A stretch of DNA of 5,557 bases from Flavobacteriaceae bacterium (lineage in GTDB: Bacteria; Bacteroidota; Bacteroidia; Flavobacteriales; Flavobacteriaceae): assembly GCA_023145595.1 (NCBI GenBank), contig JAGLDM010000315.1, positions 1-5,557 of the forward strand, read 5' to 3'. Each line of letters starts with the position of its first letter. The first letter of the stretch is position 1. Positions 5,194-5,557 of this stretch are shown here, piece after piece. Under the pieces are notes generated by a model. The model was not told where the DNA came from, did not search any database, and was given only the letters and a program-made list of their open reading frames with translations. Made by a program: the position numbers and the translations under genes.

Positions 5194-5557
5194 TTAGTTT
5201 TTCAGTATTTTAAATACTTCAACTATTTGGTTATTCTTAACTACTTTTAAAAAGTAAATAGCTGACGGTTGTGCTTCTAAACTAATGTTAGTAGAAGTGC
5301 TATTTATCGTTTTATTTGTTATTACTCTTCCTTGTAGGTCGTACAACAGAACAGTTAACCCTTCTGTTCTTTCTACTTTTAAGGTTAAAAAATCTGTTGT
5401 AGGGTTAGGGCAAACGCTTAATGCTAAATTAATAGCTGTTTCGTTTATTCCTAACGCTATAATATCGGTTTTAGCATAGTTCCAAACTTTAATATCATCC
5501 ATTATATATTTATCATACCCTTGTCCGTCAGGTCCTGTTCCAATATAAAAATTATCG
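5194..5557 (-). CDS. Secreted/surface protein C-terminus: LamG-like (concanavalin A-like) segment plus T9SS type A sorting domain; 5'-truncated by window edge
   Basis: The minus-strand frame runs from the window edge (first full codon 5556-5554) to a TAA at 5194-5196, giving 120 visible residues; the ATG at 5500-5502 is internal. The first part, with FYIGTGPDGQ and MDDIKVWNYAKT, matches the last strands of LamG/jelly-roll modules found in exported glycan-binding or adhesin-like proteins. The final 75 or so residues are a Por secretion tail: the PNPTTDFLTLKVE start, the LYDLQGRV centre, AIYFLKV, and a short basic end (KILKN). Such tails direct proteins across the outer membrane by the type IX system, where they are cleaved and often anchored. 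The usual YPNP is CPNP here. The catalytic or binding domains, signal peptide and promoter lie outside the window, so the specific function is unknown. It converges on the sulfur operon and has no evident functional link to it. Confidence 0.88.
   Translation of the reverse strand, partial: DNFYIGTGPDGQGYDKYIMDDIKVWNYAKTDIIALGINETAINLALSVCPNPTTDFLTLKVERTEGLTVLLYDLQGRVITNKTINSTSTNISLEAQPSAIYFLKVVKNNQIVEVFKILKN

Noticed and set aside
5285..5479. 64-codon ORF on the + strand
   Set aside because: It is the reverse reading of the T9SS sorting domain, which has clear family motifs on the minus strand.

Overview
This AT-rich window looks like part of a chromosome from the Bacteroidota, most likely a member of the Flavobacteriaceae. 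The evidence is a Bacteroidota-type promoter (TTG, 20 bp, TAnnTTTG) upstream of cysH, start codons without Shine-Dalgarno sequences, a secreted protein with a type IX secretion (Por) C-terminal sorting tail, and a sulfite reductase carrying the C-terminal HEPN-like extension I know from this group.

Layout: bases 1-825 hold the 3' two-thirds of a PLP-dependent sulfhydrylase of the MetZ/MetB family (its start lies before the window). An Rrf2-family regulator with four clustered cysteines follows (884-1294). A promoter and a 22-bp palindrome then lead into cysH (PAPS reductase, 1417-2037). A 132-bp gap holding a two-part hairpin separates cysH from the large siroheme/4Fe-4S sulfite reductase (2170-4269). 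That gene overlaps by one base a siroheme-synthase-type precorrin-2 dehydrogenase (4269-4844). A 23-bp hairpin flanked by A and T tracts (4856-4904) closes the block. All of these genes are on the + strand.

The remaining 3' part (4905-5193) has no intact gene. It contains a perfect 12-bp hairpin, and on the minus strand a short piece resembling the C-terminus of an IS256-family transposase. At the right edge, on the minus strand and convergent with the sulfur genes, is the 3' end of a secreted/surface protein with a LamG-like segment and a T9SS sorting tail.

The genes form one pathway. CysH reduces PAPS to sulfite, the sulfite reductase makes sulfide, the small dehydrogenase helps make the siroheme that enzyme needs, and the MetZ-like enzyme can fix sulfide into homocysteine. 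The Rrf2 protein is the obvious candidate regulator. Missing from the window are sulfate adenylyltransferase (CysD/CysN), APS kinase (CysC), uroporphyrinogen-III methyltransferase and the reductase that feeds the sulfite reductase. I see no clearly novel system. The points most worth checking are the compacted operon, the putative operator at the cysH start, the cysH-sir leader hairpin and the transposase scar.
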